Shown: positions 8,837 through 16,929 of the stretch, piece after piece
How the letters are laid out: the number at the start of each line of letters is the position of its first letter
Numbering within the stretch: the first letter of the stretch is position 1
Assembly: GCA_947461125.1 (NCBI GenBank)
Contig: CANHHX010000002.1
Coordinates: 25,331-89,330, forward strand
DNA from: Bacteroidota bacterium
GTDB taxonomy: Bacteria > Bacteroidota > Bacteroidia > Chitinophagales > Chitinophagaceae
DNA: 64,000 bases
Direction of reading: 5' to 3'
Made by a program: the position numbers and the translations under genes
Notes under the pieces: model-generated
Databases searched by the model: none
What the model saw: the letters and a program-made list of their open reading frames with translations, nothing else
What the model was told of the DNA's origin: nothing

Positions 8837-9532
8837 GTGATTGGGAAAATTAAGCGGATTTTATTGTATTTATTTGTTAGTTCATTTTTATATGTGCTTA
8901 TCACAAAATTTGTAGACCCTCCCATTACTATTACGCAACTGACAAACGCCTTTGGACTTGGATTAAAAAGAGATTATGTAAGTTGGGAAGAACTTGGCTA
9001 CCAAAGTAAACTAGCGGCTATTGCAAGCGAAGACCAACTATTTGCAGAACATATTGGTTTTGATTTTGATGCCATTGAAAAAAGTTTACGCCCTAAAAAG
9101 AAAAAGAAAAAAAGTAAAATACCCCTTGGCGGTGGTGCAAGTACCATCACACAACAGGTTGCAAAAAATGTTTTTTTATGGCAAGGCGGGTCTTATGATA
9201 AATACATCCGAAAAATTCCAGAAATCTATTTTACGTTTTTGATTGAATTAATATGGGGTAAAAAAAGAATTTTAGAAGTATACTTAAATGTAATTGAAAC
9301 AGGACCCGGCTGTTTTGGAATGGAAGCTGCCGCCAGGCACTATTTTAATAAATCAGCAAAATCATTGACACCTGCACAAGCCGCCATGATTGTAGCCGGT
9401 TTTCCAAATCCTAAAAAGTTTACAGCGAGTCCCATGAGTAAGCGCGTAAGCTGGCGCTATCCTCAAATTTTAAGGCAAATGAGTAATATAGATACCGATG
9501 AAGACATCTATACTTTACTGCATAAAAAATAA
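8837..9532 (+). CDS. mtgA: Monofunctional peptidoglycan glycosyltransferase (GT51)
   Basis: MtgA polymerises lipid II into glycan strands at the outer face of the inner membrane. The 231-aa protein starts with a membrane anchor (residues 7-24). GT51 motifs follow in order: 'ASEDQLFAEHIGFD' with the catalytic Glu65, 'GGGASTITQQVAKN' (98-111), 'KKRILEVYLNVIETG' and 'AAMIVAGFPNP'. No transpeptidase domain is present, and the length is normal for the monofunctional family. A lysine-rich stretch 'RPKKKKKKSK' at 85-94 lies between the first two motifs. It is transcribed alone. Confidence 0.96.
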   Translation: MIGKIKRILLYLFVSSFLYVLITKFVDPPITITQLTNAFGLGLKRDYVSWEELGYQSKLAAIASEDQLFAEHIGFDFDAIEKSLRPKKKKKKSKIPLGGGASTITQQVAKNVFLWQGGSYDKYIRKIPEIYFTFLIELIWGKKRILEVYLNVIETGPGCFGMEAAARHYFNKSAKSLTPAQAAMIVAGFPNPKKFTASPMSKRVSWRYPQILRQMSNIDTDEDIYTLLHKK

Positions 9533-9533
9533 T

Positions 9534-10187
9534 TTATTTCCCTTCTTTGAAAAAACGATAAGAAAAAATAATGGGGGCCACAACCATGGGTATCATAATT
9601 ACAAAAAAACTAATAAATGCCCACATGCCTGGTAGTACAAAACCAAATATCATTTGAAGTATACCGCCATACAACCAAAATTTTCCAGCATAGTTATGTG
9701 TGGCATTCCAATTCTCTTCACTACTTAATGTCCAAGGAAGTTTAAACCCTGCAAAATAGTTTTGAGTAAGCTTTGGGAAAAAAGATCCCATCACGGCAAA
9801 AAACAGACCGAGAAGTGGAAGGATCAATTTATCGATGGGTAGGTCGGGTTGTTTGGTTTTTGCTAATATCACCATGTTTACCCCAGACAAAAATGCGACA
9901 GTGATGAGTCCAAATACCTTAAAATAAGCGTCATTGTTGTTTTCATACCTTTTGGGATCAATTTTTTTGATATTGATCATTAATAAATAGGTAAACAAAC
10001 TAATGATTCCTATAAATACAGGTCCAAAAAAAGCCATGCTTTTAGATCCAAATCCATCGGCCTCTCCTTTTATATTAAAATGAGTTGGTATGGTTGCTGG
10101 TAAACTAGCGTAAAAAGTTGATAGGTATACAAAAGGTGCTGCAACTAAAATAGCAACTAAGATGTAATGAGAATAATTCTTATTCAT
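9534..10187 (-). CDS. DUF1648/SdpI-like membrane protein
   Basis: The 217-aa product is very hydrophobic, with about six predicted membrane segments. Its first third matches the DUF1648 pattern 'LPATIPTHFNIKGEADGFG', with residues typical of the loop after the first helix. Further on, 'YFAGFKLPWTLSSEENWNATHNYAGK' is characteristic of SdpI/YhfL-type proteins. SdpI of Bacillus is an immunity protein and signal transducer for the SDP toxin. Most homologues elsewhere have no known function, so immunity should not be assumed. The gene is convergent with mtgA, their stops one base apart, and divergent from the heme-c/FG-GAP gene. Confidence 0.8.
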   Translation of the reverse strand: MNKNYSHYILVAILVAAPFVYLSTFYASLPATIPTHFNIKGEADGFGSKSMAFFGPVFIGIISLFTYLLMINIKKIDPKRYENNNDAYFKVFGLITVAFLSGVNMVILAKTKQPDLPIDKLILPLLGLFFAVMGSFFPKLTQNYFAGFKLPWTLSSEENWNATHNYAGKFWLYGGILQMIFGFVLPGMWAFISFFVIMIPMVVAPIIFSYRFFKEGK

Positions 10188-10201
10188 AGTTAGCGGGTTA
10201 A

Positions 10202-10209
10202 TATATTTG
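10202..10209 (+). promoter_or_regulatory. Bacteroidota-type -7 box (TATATTTG)
   Basis: TATATTTG matches the Bacteroidota -7 consensus TAnnTTTG exactly. It lies 37 bp before the preferred start of the heme-c/FG-GAP gene. I see no clear TTG at the -33 position, so this is a tentative promoter. Confidence 0.3.
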
Positions 10210-10246
10210 TAATCAACAATTACAAATGATTGTAAAATTAAGAAAA

Positions 10247-11764
10247 ATGAAGATTAAAATCATTTTCATACTAGGGCTAATGTGCTTATTTATAATAAGC
10301 CTATTTTCATTTACGCCCACTGTTAAAAATTCGAGCTTATCCGGAGAAGCGCTTGCCAAACAATATTGTGGTAGTTGTCATATATATACAGCACCAGACT
10401 TACTAGATAAAAAAACTTGGAAAGAAAGTGTACTACCTAATATGGGATGGCGTTTAGGAATTAGAGGCGTTAATGATAGCCCATACGCCTCTATGGAACC
10501 AGATGAAGCAGCTATTGTCGAAAAATTAAGGGTCTATCCAAATTCACCTATCATTTCAAAATTGGATTGGCAAAAAATTGTAGACTTTTATATCACAAAA
10601 GCACCGGCATCTGTAATTCCTGCAAAAACAACTACTGTTGTAAAAACTTCTACCAGACAGTTTTTTAGTGAGCCTGTTTTTATAGACAACAAACAAGCGC
10701 CTAAAACTAGCATGATAAAATTCAATGACGCAACTGGCACATTGTATGTAAGTGACGCCATTAATGAGTTGTATGCTTTAGATAAAAATTTAAAACTCAC
10801 AGAAACCTGGAATACACCATCGGCGGTGGTAGATTTATTATTTGAAAAAAATAAAGAGCCAAGAGCCTTGTGTATAGGGAGCATTGCTCCTTCAGAAAAA
10901 AAAGAAGGTTTTTTACTATCACTGGATTCTACTGAACAGAAAGCATCTTTTGGTGGATTGGCAAGGCCTGTACATATTGAAAAAGCAGATATAAATCAAG
11001 ACGGAAAAGAAGATATCATTATTTGCCAATTTGGAAATCATACTGGTAAAATAAGTTGGTTAGATGGGGGTGATATTCGAAAAGAAAATATTTTAGTGTA
11101 CCGCCCAGGTGCTAGAAAAGCTGAAATTGTTGATTTGAACAAAGATGGAAAATTAGACATCGTTGTTATGATGGCACAAGCGTACGAAGGAATCTACCTT
11201 TTAGAAAATAAAGGAGACGGCACTTTTAAAGAAACGCCACTTGTTAAATTTCCACCCGTGTATGGTGTAAGTTATTTTGAAATGGTGGATATGAATAAAG
11301 ACGGTTTTTTAGACATTGTTATGAGCAATGGCGACAACTGGGATTTATCTAGGGTTAAAAAAAGATTTCATGGCGTTCGCATTTTACTCAATGACAAACT
11401 CAATCATTTCAAAGAAAGCTTTTTCTTCCCCATGTATGGCGCTAGTAAAGCTGTTGCAAGAGACTTTGATGGAGATGGAGATCTAGACATTGCTGCCATT
11501 TCATTTTATGACGACCTTGCTAAACCCGAACAAGGGTTTATTTACTATGAAAACACGGGAAATATGCAGTTTGCCCCTACTTCCACAACAGAAGCTGCCA
11601 ACGGAAAGTGGCTTACCATGGAAATAGCCGATATAGATAAAGATGGTGACACAGACATCGTACTTGGTTCATTTATTTATACCTTTAGTGAAATGACGCA
11701 ACTCCTTATGAAAGGAATTGAGCATTTTCCACAGTTATTGGTGTTGCGCAACAATAAAAAATAA
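10247..11764 (+). CDS. Exported c-type heme protein with FG-GAP/VCBS repeats
   Basis: The track starts at 10226; I prefer the ATG at 10247 because it gives a clean signal peptide ('MKIKIIFILGLMCLF'). Soon after comes 'QYCGSCHIY', a CxxCH c-heme attachment site (Cys41, Cys44, His45 with this start), inside a short cytochrome-like segment. The rest, to residue 505, is a beta-propeller of FG-GAP/VCBS repeats with calcium-loop sequences: 'DINQDGKEDI', 'DLNKDGKLDI', 'DMNKDGFLDI', 'DFDGDGDLDI' and 'DIDKDGDTDI'. The architecture suggests an extracytoplasmic protein combining electron transfer with binding, or a scaffold role. It leads a three-gene run with a thioredoxin-like protein and a hydrolase, each 5 bp apart. 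Confidence 0.85.
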   Translation: MKIKIIFILGLMCLFIISLFSFTPTVKNSSLSGEALAKQYCGSCHIYTAPDLLDKKTWKESVLPNMGWRLGIRGVNDSPYASMEPDEAAIVEKLRVYPNSPIISKLDWQKIVDFYITKAPASVIPAKTTTVVKTSTRQFFSEPVFIDNKQAPKTSMIKFNDATGTLYVSDAINELYALDKNLKLTETWNTPSAVVDLLFEKNKEPRALCIGSIAPSEKKEGFLLSLDSTEQKASFGGLARPVHIEKADINQDGKEDIIICQFGNHTGKISWLDGGDIRKENILVYRPGARKAEIVDLNKDGKLDIVVMMAQAYEGIYLLENKGDGTFKETPLVKFPPVYGVSYFEMVDMNKDGFLDIVMSNGDNWDLSRVKKRFHGVRILLNDKLNHFKESFFFPMYGASKAVARDFDGDGDLDIAAISFYDDLAKPEQGFIYYENTGNMQFAPTSTTEAANGKWLTMEIADIDKDGDTDIVLGSFIYTFSEMTQLLMKGIEHFPQLLVLRNNKK

Positions 11765-11769
11765 TTCAT

Positions 11770-12207
11770 ATGCTCCGCCTATTATTGATATTTCTTTTTC
11801 CGCTTTTTCAAATAGCTTCAACTTGGGAGTCAAATTTTGATGTAGCAAAACAACGTTCAATAAAAGAAAGTAAAGTTATACTCATTCATTTTGTACATAA
11901 AAGTGGAGACGCTAATAAAGGTAAGCTAGAAAAAGAAGTATTTGAAACCAGCGAATTTGCAGCATATGCAAATAACCATTTAGTGTTATTGAAAATTGAT
12001 TTAGGCATAGAACAAACGAGTTCCGAAAAACAATTTTATCACAATGCAATTATTCGTGAACGCTACAACAGTGCCGCAATTACACCGTTTACCGTCATTA
12101 CAGATGCTGATGGGAAAGTGTTAAAAACTTGGAATTATAAAAAGCCTTTAAAGAGTTCTGAATTAATATCAGGTATCCAAACAACGATCGAAGCAAACAA
12201 ACAATAA
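11770..12207 (+). CDS. Cysteine-free thioredoxin-like secreted protein
   Basis: The 145-aa product has a signal peptide ('LLLIFLFPLFQIAST') and a thioredoxin-like layout. A strand 'VILIHFVHKSG' is followed where CxxC would normally stand by 'DANKGKLEKEVF', then 'LVLLKIDLG', a cis-proline-type segment 'AAITPFTVI' and a last strand 'GKVLKTW'. The whole protein contains no cysteine, so thiol redox chemistry is excluded. It resembles thioredoxin_7-like proteins that have lost the active site. A chaperone or partner-binding role is possible but unproven. It lies 5 bp after the heme-c/FG-GAP gene. Confidence 0.7.
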   Translation: MLRLLLIFLFPLFQIASTWESNFDVAKQRSIKESKVILIHFVHKSGDANKGKLEKEVFETSEFAAYANNHLVLLKIDLGIEQTSSEKQFYHNAIIRERYNSAAITPFTVITDADGKVLKTWNYKKPLKSSELISGIQTTIEANKQ

Positions 12208-12212
12208 GCAAC

Positions 12213-13160
12213 ATGAAAAAATTCATACAATACACTGGCATTGGAATAGTAGCAATCCTCGTTTTTGTTTTGTTTGCTATTATTGTTTTGGCAGAAAATG
12301 ATAAAAAACTAGAAACATTACTACCTATATATACAAACACAGCATCAAAATTTATGCCGGTTCTAGGTATGAATGTGCATTACCGAATAGAAGGTAATAC
12401 ATCAGATTCTGTTCCACTGGTGCTGATACACGGCACATCCGCATCATTACATACCTGGGATAGTTTAACACTCCTTTTAAGTGGAAAGAAAAAAATTATT
12501 CGCTTTGACTTGCCTGCTTTTGGACTTACCGGCCCCAATCCAGCAAACACATATAACGCAGATGTCTATAATATTTTTGTTGATTCGGTCCTTGAAAAAT
12601 TAAACGTCAAATCTTGTATCATAGCCGGAAACTCACTAGGCGGAAGCATTGCATGGCATTACGCGCTCTATAATCCATCGAGGGTACAACAGTTAATATT
12701 ACTTGACGCAAGTGGATACCCGAAAAAAAATGAAAAAGGTTCGCTTGGTTTTAAAATTGCAAGTATGCCTATCATTAATAATCTTCTATTATGGGTAACC
12801 CCAAAATTTTTAGTTAAAAAAAGTTTGGAAGGCGTATTTGTAGATAAAAATAAAATTAATGATGAATCCATTAATCGTTACCACGATTTACTATTAAGAG
12901 AAGGAAATAGAAAAGCAGCACTCTCTATTTTTAAAACAGGTTTTAAGCCAAATCCAGCACCCATAAAAACAATAAGTAAACCAACCCTTATTATTTGGGG
13001 AGATCAGGATCAACTCATCAACGTTTCCAATGCTTACTTATTTCATAAAGACATTAAAGGAAGTAAACTGATTGTATTAAAAAATGTAGGACATGCGCCC
13101 ATGGAAGAAACACCTACACAAGTAGCTGCGGAAATAGCTACGTTTTTAAACCTACATTAA
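12213..13160 (+). CDS. Membrane-anchored alpha/beta hydrolase
   Basis: The 315-aa protein has an N-terminal membrane segment (about 9-28) and an alpha/beta-hydrolase fold. 'LVLIHGTSASLHTW' supplies the oxyanion-hole strand. The nucleophile elbow is 'AGNSLGGSIAW' (Ser141). The acid is in 'IIWGDQDQLI' (probably Asp266) and the histidine in 'NVGHAPMEET' (His294). The triad is intact, so it should be an active esterase, lipase or related hydrolase facing the periplasm. No substrate can be deduced. It is third in the run after the thioredoxin-like gene, and its end is convergent with rmuC. Confidence 0.85.
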   Translation: MKKFIQYTGIGIVAILVFVLFAIIVLAENDKKLETLLPIYTNTASKFMPVLGMNVHYRIEGNTSDSVPLVLIHGTSASLHTWDSLTLLLSGKKKIIRFDLPAFGLTGPNPANTYNADVYNIFVDSVLEKLNVKSCIIAGNSLGGSIAWHYALYNPSRVQQLILLDASGYPKKNEKGSLGFKIASMPIINNLLLWVTPKFLVKKSLEGVFVDKNKINDESINRYHDLLLREGNRKAALSIFKTGFKPNPAPIKTISKPTLIIWGDQDQLINVSNAYLFHKDIKGSKLIVLKNVGHAPMEETPTQVAAEIATFLNLH

Positions 13161-13166
13161 ACAGGA

Positions 13167-14438
13167 TTAATCAACGGGCAGTTCAGGGTTTTCTAGCGCA
13201 TTTAAAGCATCTGGTGCATCATTTAATACCTCTACATCCCTTAATTGACGCTGAATAGCACGGGTACGCACACCTACTACTTCATCGAGTTGTTTAAGAC
13301 CATTTTGAATATTACCCTGTGCCTTTTCGATGAGGCCACCAAATTTTTCAAACTCTGTTTTTACATTGCCCAACACTTTCCACACTTCGCCACTACGTTT
13401 TTGAATCGCAAGTGTTTTAAAGCCCATTTGCAAACTATTTAAAATTGCGGCAAGGGTACTCGGACCCGTCACCACTATTTTATAATTGCGTTGTAAATCT
13501 TCGAGTAAGCTTGCTTTTCTTACCACTTCGGCATAAATGCCCTCGAATGGTAAAAATAAAATTCCAAAATCGGTGGTATTAGGTGGATCAAGGTATTTGT
13601 CAGAAATATCTTTGGCCATTTTTTTAATGGTTTGCTCTAAATTTTTTTGCGCTACTTCTATCTGTGCAATATCAGAAGTATCATAAGCGGTTTGTAACTG
13701 CTCGTACACATCTTTTGGAAATTTTGCATCGATAGGAAGCCAGACCTGCTTATTATTATCATCACGGCCTGGTAGTTTAATGGCAAATTCTACAATGTCT
13801 GCACTGTTTTGCTTGGTTTTTACATTAGCTGCATACTGTTCTGGCGCTAGTATTTGTTCAAGTAACATAGCGAGCTGTACTTCGCCAATACCTCCACGCA
13901 TTTTTACATTACTAAGTACTTTTTTCAAACCCCCTACATCATTAGCTAGTGTTTTCATTTCTCCAAGTCCCAGTTGCACGGCTTCTAACTGCTTTCCAAC
14001 TGCCTCAAAAGACTGACCAAGCCTTTCATTCAAAGTTTTTTGAAGTTTTTCATCCACCGTTTCGCGCATTTGCTCTAGCTTTTTTTCGGTTTGCTCGATT
14101 AGTTTAGATTGGCCGTCTGTTAAATCGGTAAACTTATTTTTTAGCGCTTGGGTTAAATCAATTAAGCCATTTCGTAAATCATCTCTATTGTGTTTATGAT
14201 TCGTGTCCGTTTTTTGAATAAGGCCATCAAGTCCAGATTGTAACCTGTTGTTGATTTCCGTTCTATTCATACTAAAATCTGTTTTTATAGAGTGTTCCAA
14301 TTGTGCAATTTTAGATTGTAGTACGGCCATTTCTTTTTGCAAACCTGTTCCAATATTGGATTTTGAAAGCAATAGGACTACTAGAAAAAGCGATACGCTA
14401 GTAACGGCAAGTAAAGCATATAAAACAAATTCATTCAT
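13167..14438 (-). CDS. rmuC: RmuC-family DNA recombination protein
   Basis: RmuC proteins limit inverted-repeat recombination and contain a nuclease-like fold. I place the start at 14438 ('MNEFVLYALLAV'), seven codons inside the track ORF, because it begins the membrane anchor directly. The anchor is followed by a coiled coil to about residue 160 ('EKKLEQMRETVDEKLQKTL'). The RmuC core then shows 'MRGGIGEVQLAMLLEQIL', 'WLPIDAKFPKDVYEQL' and 'FLPFEGIYAEVV'. The length is normal. It is a single minus-strand gene that ends 6 bp from the convergent hydrolase. Confidence 0.93.
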   Translation of the reverse strand: MNEFVLYALLAVTSVSLFLVVLLLSKSNIGTGLQKEMAVLQSKIAQLEHSIKTDFSMNRTEINNRLQSGLDGLIQKTDTNHKHNRDDLRNGLIDLTQALKNKFTDLTDGQSKLIEQTEKKLEQMRETVDEKLQKTLNERLGQSFEAVGKQLEAVQLGLGEMKTLANDVGGLKKVLSNVKMRGGIGEVQLAMLLEQILAPEQYAANVKTKQNSADIVEFAIKLPGRDDNNKQVWLPIDAKFPKDVYEQLQTAYDTSDIAQIEVAQKNLEQTIKKMAKDISDKYLDPPNTTDFGILFLPFEGIYAEVVRKASLLEDLQRNYKIVVTGPSTLAAILNSLQMGFKTLAIQKRSGEVWKVLGNVKTEFEKFGGLIEKAQGNIQNGLKQLDEVVGVRTRAIQRQLRDVEVLNDAPDALNALENPELPVD

Positions 14439-14554
14439 TGGTAGAATTTTAGAATTCAAAGATAAGCGCAGGGTCCTCCGCCTATTGGAGCAGTGAGATA
14501 TTTAACAAAAAAATGTAAGAGATAGATTTGAAATAGTTGGTGTAAATTGAGGGT

Positions 14555-15277
14555 ATGTCTGCTACATCTTCTTACCAAATATATCCTATATCAGATCAGG
14601 CTGTCACGCTTGATTTTGGAGGGCCTATAAGTTTAGAAACAAACGATAGGGTGTATATGTTAATGGATGCGCTTATAAAAAATAAATTAGAAGGTGTTAC
14701 AGATATTATTCCTGCTTATAATTCGGTAACTGTTGTTTACAATTACATGACGGTATATCAGCGTCAATTGAAAAACGAAAATACTATACCCGCTTATTCA
14801 TTTATAAAAAATTGGATTGAAAATAATGTAAATCAAGATGTCAGTGCTATTGACTTTTCTAAAAATGAAATTATTATTCCAGTTTGTTATGACAAAAGTG
14901 TAGCACCCGATATTGAATCAGTGGCAGATCAACATCAAATGAGCACCCAGAAAGTAATAGAACTCCATACTGCAAAAACATACCGTGTTTTTATGAATGG
15001 TTTTTTACCTGGATTTGCTTATATGGGTATTGTAGATCCAGCTATTCAAACACCAAGACACAAAAATCCAAGACCGCTTGTACAAGCTGGAAGCGTTGGT
15101 ATTGCTGGCGTTCAAACGGGTATTTACCCTTGCAACTCGCCGGGTGGATGGCAAATTATTGGTAAAACACCGCTTGCATTAATTGATGAAAATGAAAACA
15201 TATTATTAACGCCTGGAAGCTTTGTAAAATTTAATGCGATTTCTATTTTAGAATTTGAAAAACTACATAAACAATGA
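14555..15277 (+). CDS. pxpB: 5-oxoprolinase subunit B
   Basis: PxpB, PxpC and PxpA together hydrolyse 5-oxoproline (pyroglutamate) to glutamate with ATP, removing a damage product of glutamine and glutamate. The 240-aa sequence has KipI/allophanate hydrolase subunit 1 motifs: 'FMNGFLPGFAYMG', 'TPRHKNPRPLVQAGSVGI' and 'YPCNSPGGWQIIG'. It is the first gene of the operon. Its stop overlaps the pxpC start in an ATGA, which implies translational coupling. Confidence 0.95.
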   Translation: MSATSSYQIYPISDQAVTLDFGGPISLETNDRVYMLMDALIKNKLEGVTDIIPAYNSVTVVYNYMTVYQRQLKNENTIPAYSFIKNWIENNVNQDVSAIDFSKNEIIIPVCYDKSVAPDIESVADQHQMSTQKVIELHTAKTYRVFMNGFLPGFAYMGIVDPAIQTPRHKNPRPLVQAGSVGIAGVQTGIYPCNSPGGWQIIGKTPLALIDENENILLTPGSFVKFNAISILEFEKLHKQ

Positions 15278-16212
15278 GTATTCAAATTTTAAAAGCAGGG
15301 ATTTTAGATAGCTTACAAGGTTTGCCGGTTACAGGTAAACAACACCAGGGATTTAGTCCGGGTGGATCGATGGATGTCGTAGCCCATTCGGTTGCCAACG
15401 CACTTGTTGGCAATAAAAGAGAAGCGATTGTTTTAGAAATGCATATACCCGCTGCAGTAATTGTATTTAACAAAGAAACGCTATTCACATTTACAGGAGC
15501 TGTAACATCAGCAACCCTTGACAATGAAACGGTAAATAGTAATCAACCCATCATTGTAAATGCTGGATCAAAACTAACGTTTAACACAGGCACAAATGGA
15601 GCTAGAATTTATCTAGCTGTACAGGGTGGTTTTGTATTTACAAAAGGAAGGCTTCAAAAAAACGATGTCTTGTTAACGGTACAAAGTTTTAATTATCACT
15701 TTGAAGGAGTAGGGCAATTACATGCATTAACAACCGGATGGACTGCACAGACCGTAGAATTTTACCGGTGCAATATCATTCGCTGCATACAAGGACCCAA
15801 CTTTAATGTGTTATCAAAAAAGGAAATAGAACAGCTTGAAAATAAACGATTTGAAATTGACCTACAAAGTAACAGAATGGGCTTTCGCTTAAAAAGTGAT
15901 CCCATTTGTCATACTATAACCCCAGAACTTCTATCCACAGCAGTAACTCGGGGTACTTTACAATTAACGCCAGCCGGACAACTCATTGTTTTAATGGCCG
16001 ATCATCAAACTACTGGTGGCTATCCCCGAATTGGGACGGTGATTGGTGCAGATATGGCTTCACTGGCACAAATGCCCATTGGAAGTTCGTTTGGGATAAA
16101 ATGGATTGACATTCAGGAAGCAGAAAGACTTTTATTACAGCAGGAAACAAATTTGCAGCAATTAGAAAATGCCTGTAAATTCAGGCTACAAGAATACTTT
16201 TCAGAAAAATAA
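15274..16212 (+). CDS. pxpC: 5-oxoprolinase subunit C
   Basis: This is the KipA/allophanate hydrolase subunit 2 partner of PxpB. The 312-aa protein opens with 'GILDSLQGLPVTGKQHQGFSPGGSMD', close to the family start. It also has 'IYLAVQGGF', 'RMGFRLKSD' and the late motif 'LMADHQTTGGYPRIGTVIGAD'. The ATG overlaps the pxpB stop by four bases (ATGA), so the start is secure. One base separates its stop from the pxpA start. Confidence 0.95.
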   Translation: MSIQILKAGILDSLQGLPVTGKQHQGFSPGGSMDVVAHSVANALVGNKREAIVLEMHIPAAVIVFNKETLFTFTGAVTSATLDNETVNSNQPIIVNAGSKLTFNTGTNGARIYLAVQGGFVFTKGRLQKNDVLLTVQSFNYHFEGVGQLHALTTGWTAQTVEFYRCNIIRCIQGPNFNVLSKKEIEQLENKRFEIDLQSNRMGFRLKSDPICHTITPELLSTAVTRGTLQLTPAGQLIVLMADHQTTGGYPRIGTVIGADMASLAQMPIGSSFGIKWIDIQEAERLLLQQETNLQQLENACKFRLQEYFSEK

Positions 16213-16213
16213 A

Positions 16214-16927
16214 ATGCTACTAATCAATTGCGACATGGGGGAAGGGTTAGACAATGACGAAGCCCTCATGCCCTATATAGACGCCGCCAACATTGCCTGC
16301 GGTTACCATGCAGGAGATACGGATACCATCAAAAAAACAATTGCCTTAGCGCAAAAAAATAAAGTACAAATAGGTGCGCACTTTTCTTATCTAGACAAAG
16401 AAAATTTTGGGAGAAAAGAAATGCATTTGTCAAATACAGCGGTGTATGATTTAGTGTCGGAACAGCTAGTTCTATTTTCGAATATTGCCAAAGAAATGGG
16501 GCAAATTGTAACGCATGTAAAACCGCACGGGGCTTTATACAATCAAGCTGCTAAAAATATTGAATTAGCTACAACCATTGCCAGTGCTGTGTTTTACCAG
16601 TTACCTGCTACTGTTTATTTTGGTTTAAGTGGTAGTGTCATGTTAGATGCAGCAAATAATATCGGGCTTGCTACTGCTCATGAAGTTTTTGCAGATAGGG
16701 CTTATTTAAAAGATGGTAGTTTATGTCCGAGAAATATAGATGGCGCTGTATTTACAAATGAAAAAAACGTGGCAGAACAGGTATCGCTTTTAATGCAAGA
16801 GAAAAAAATAAAAGCCATGGATGCAACAATCATAGATGTGGCAGCTGATACCATTTGTATTCATGCCGATACTCCCAACGCACTTGCATTTGCAAAAGTA
16901 ATTTTTAGACTTGTAAAAAATAAATAG
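16214..16927 (+). CDS. pxpA: 5-oxoprolinase subunit A (LamB/YcsF family)
   Basis: The track start at 16169 lies inside pxpC. The family begins with 'MLLINCDMGEG', whose ATG is at 16214, one base after the pxpC stop, giving 237 aa. LamB/YcsF motifs are clear: 'IDAANIACGYHAGD', 'VQIGAHFSYLDKENFGR', 'HVKPHGALYN', 'EVFADRAYLKDGSL' and a final 'ICIHADTPNAL'. The gene completes the PxpABC set. The next gene, encoding a transporter, begins 2 bp downstream, arguing for a single four-gene transcript. Confidence 0.96.
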   Translation: MLLINCDMGEGLDNDEALMPYIDAANIACGYHAGDTDTIKKTIALAQKNKVQIGAHFSYLDKENFGRKEMHLSNTAVYDLVSEQLVLFSNIAKEMGQIVTHVKPHGALYNQAAKNIELATTIASAVFYQLPATVYFGLSGSVMLDAANNIGLATAHEVFADRAYLKDGSLCPRNIDGAVFTNEKNVAEQVSLLMQEKKIKAMDATIIDVAADTICIHADTPNALAFAKVIFRLVKNK

Positions 16928-16929
16928 CA

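Noticed and set aside
16169-16213. Track start for PxpA
   Set aside because: The added 15 residues lie within pxpC; the family start 'MLLINCDMGEG' begins at 16214.
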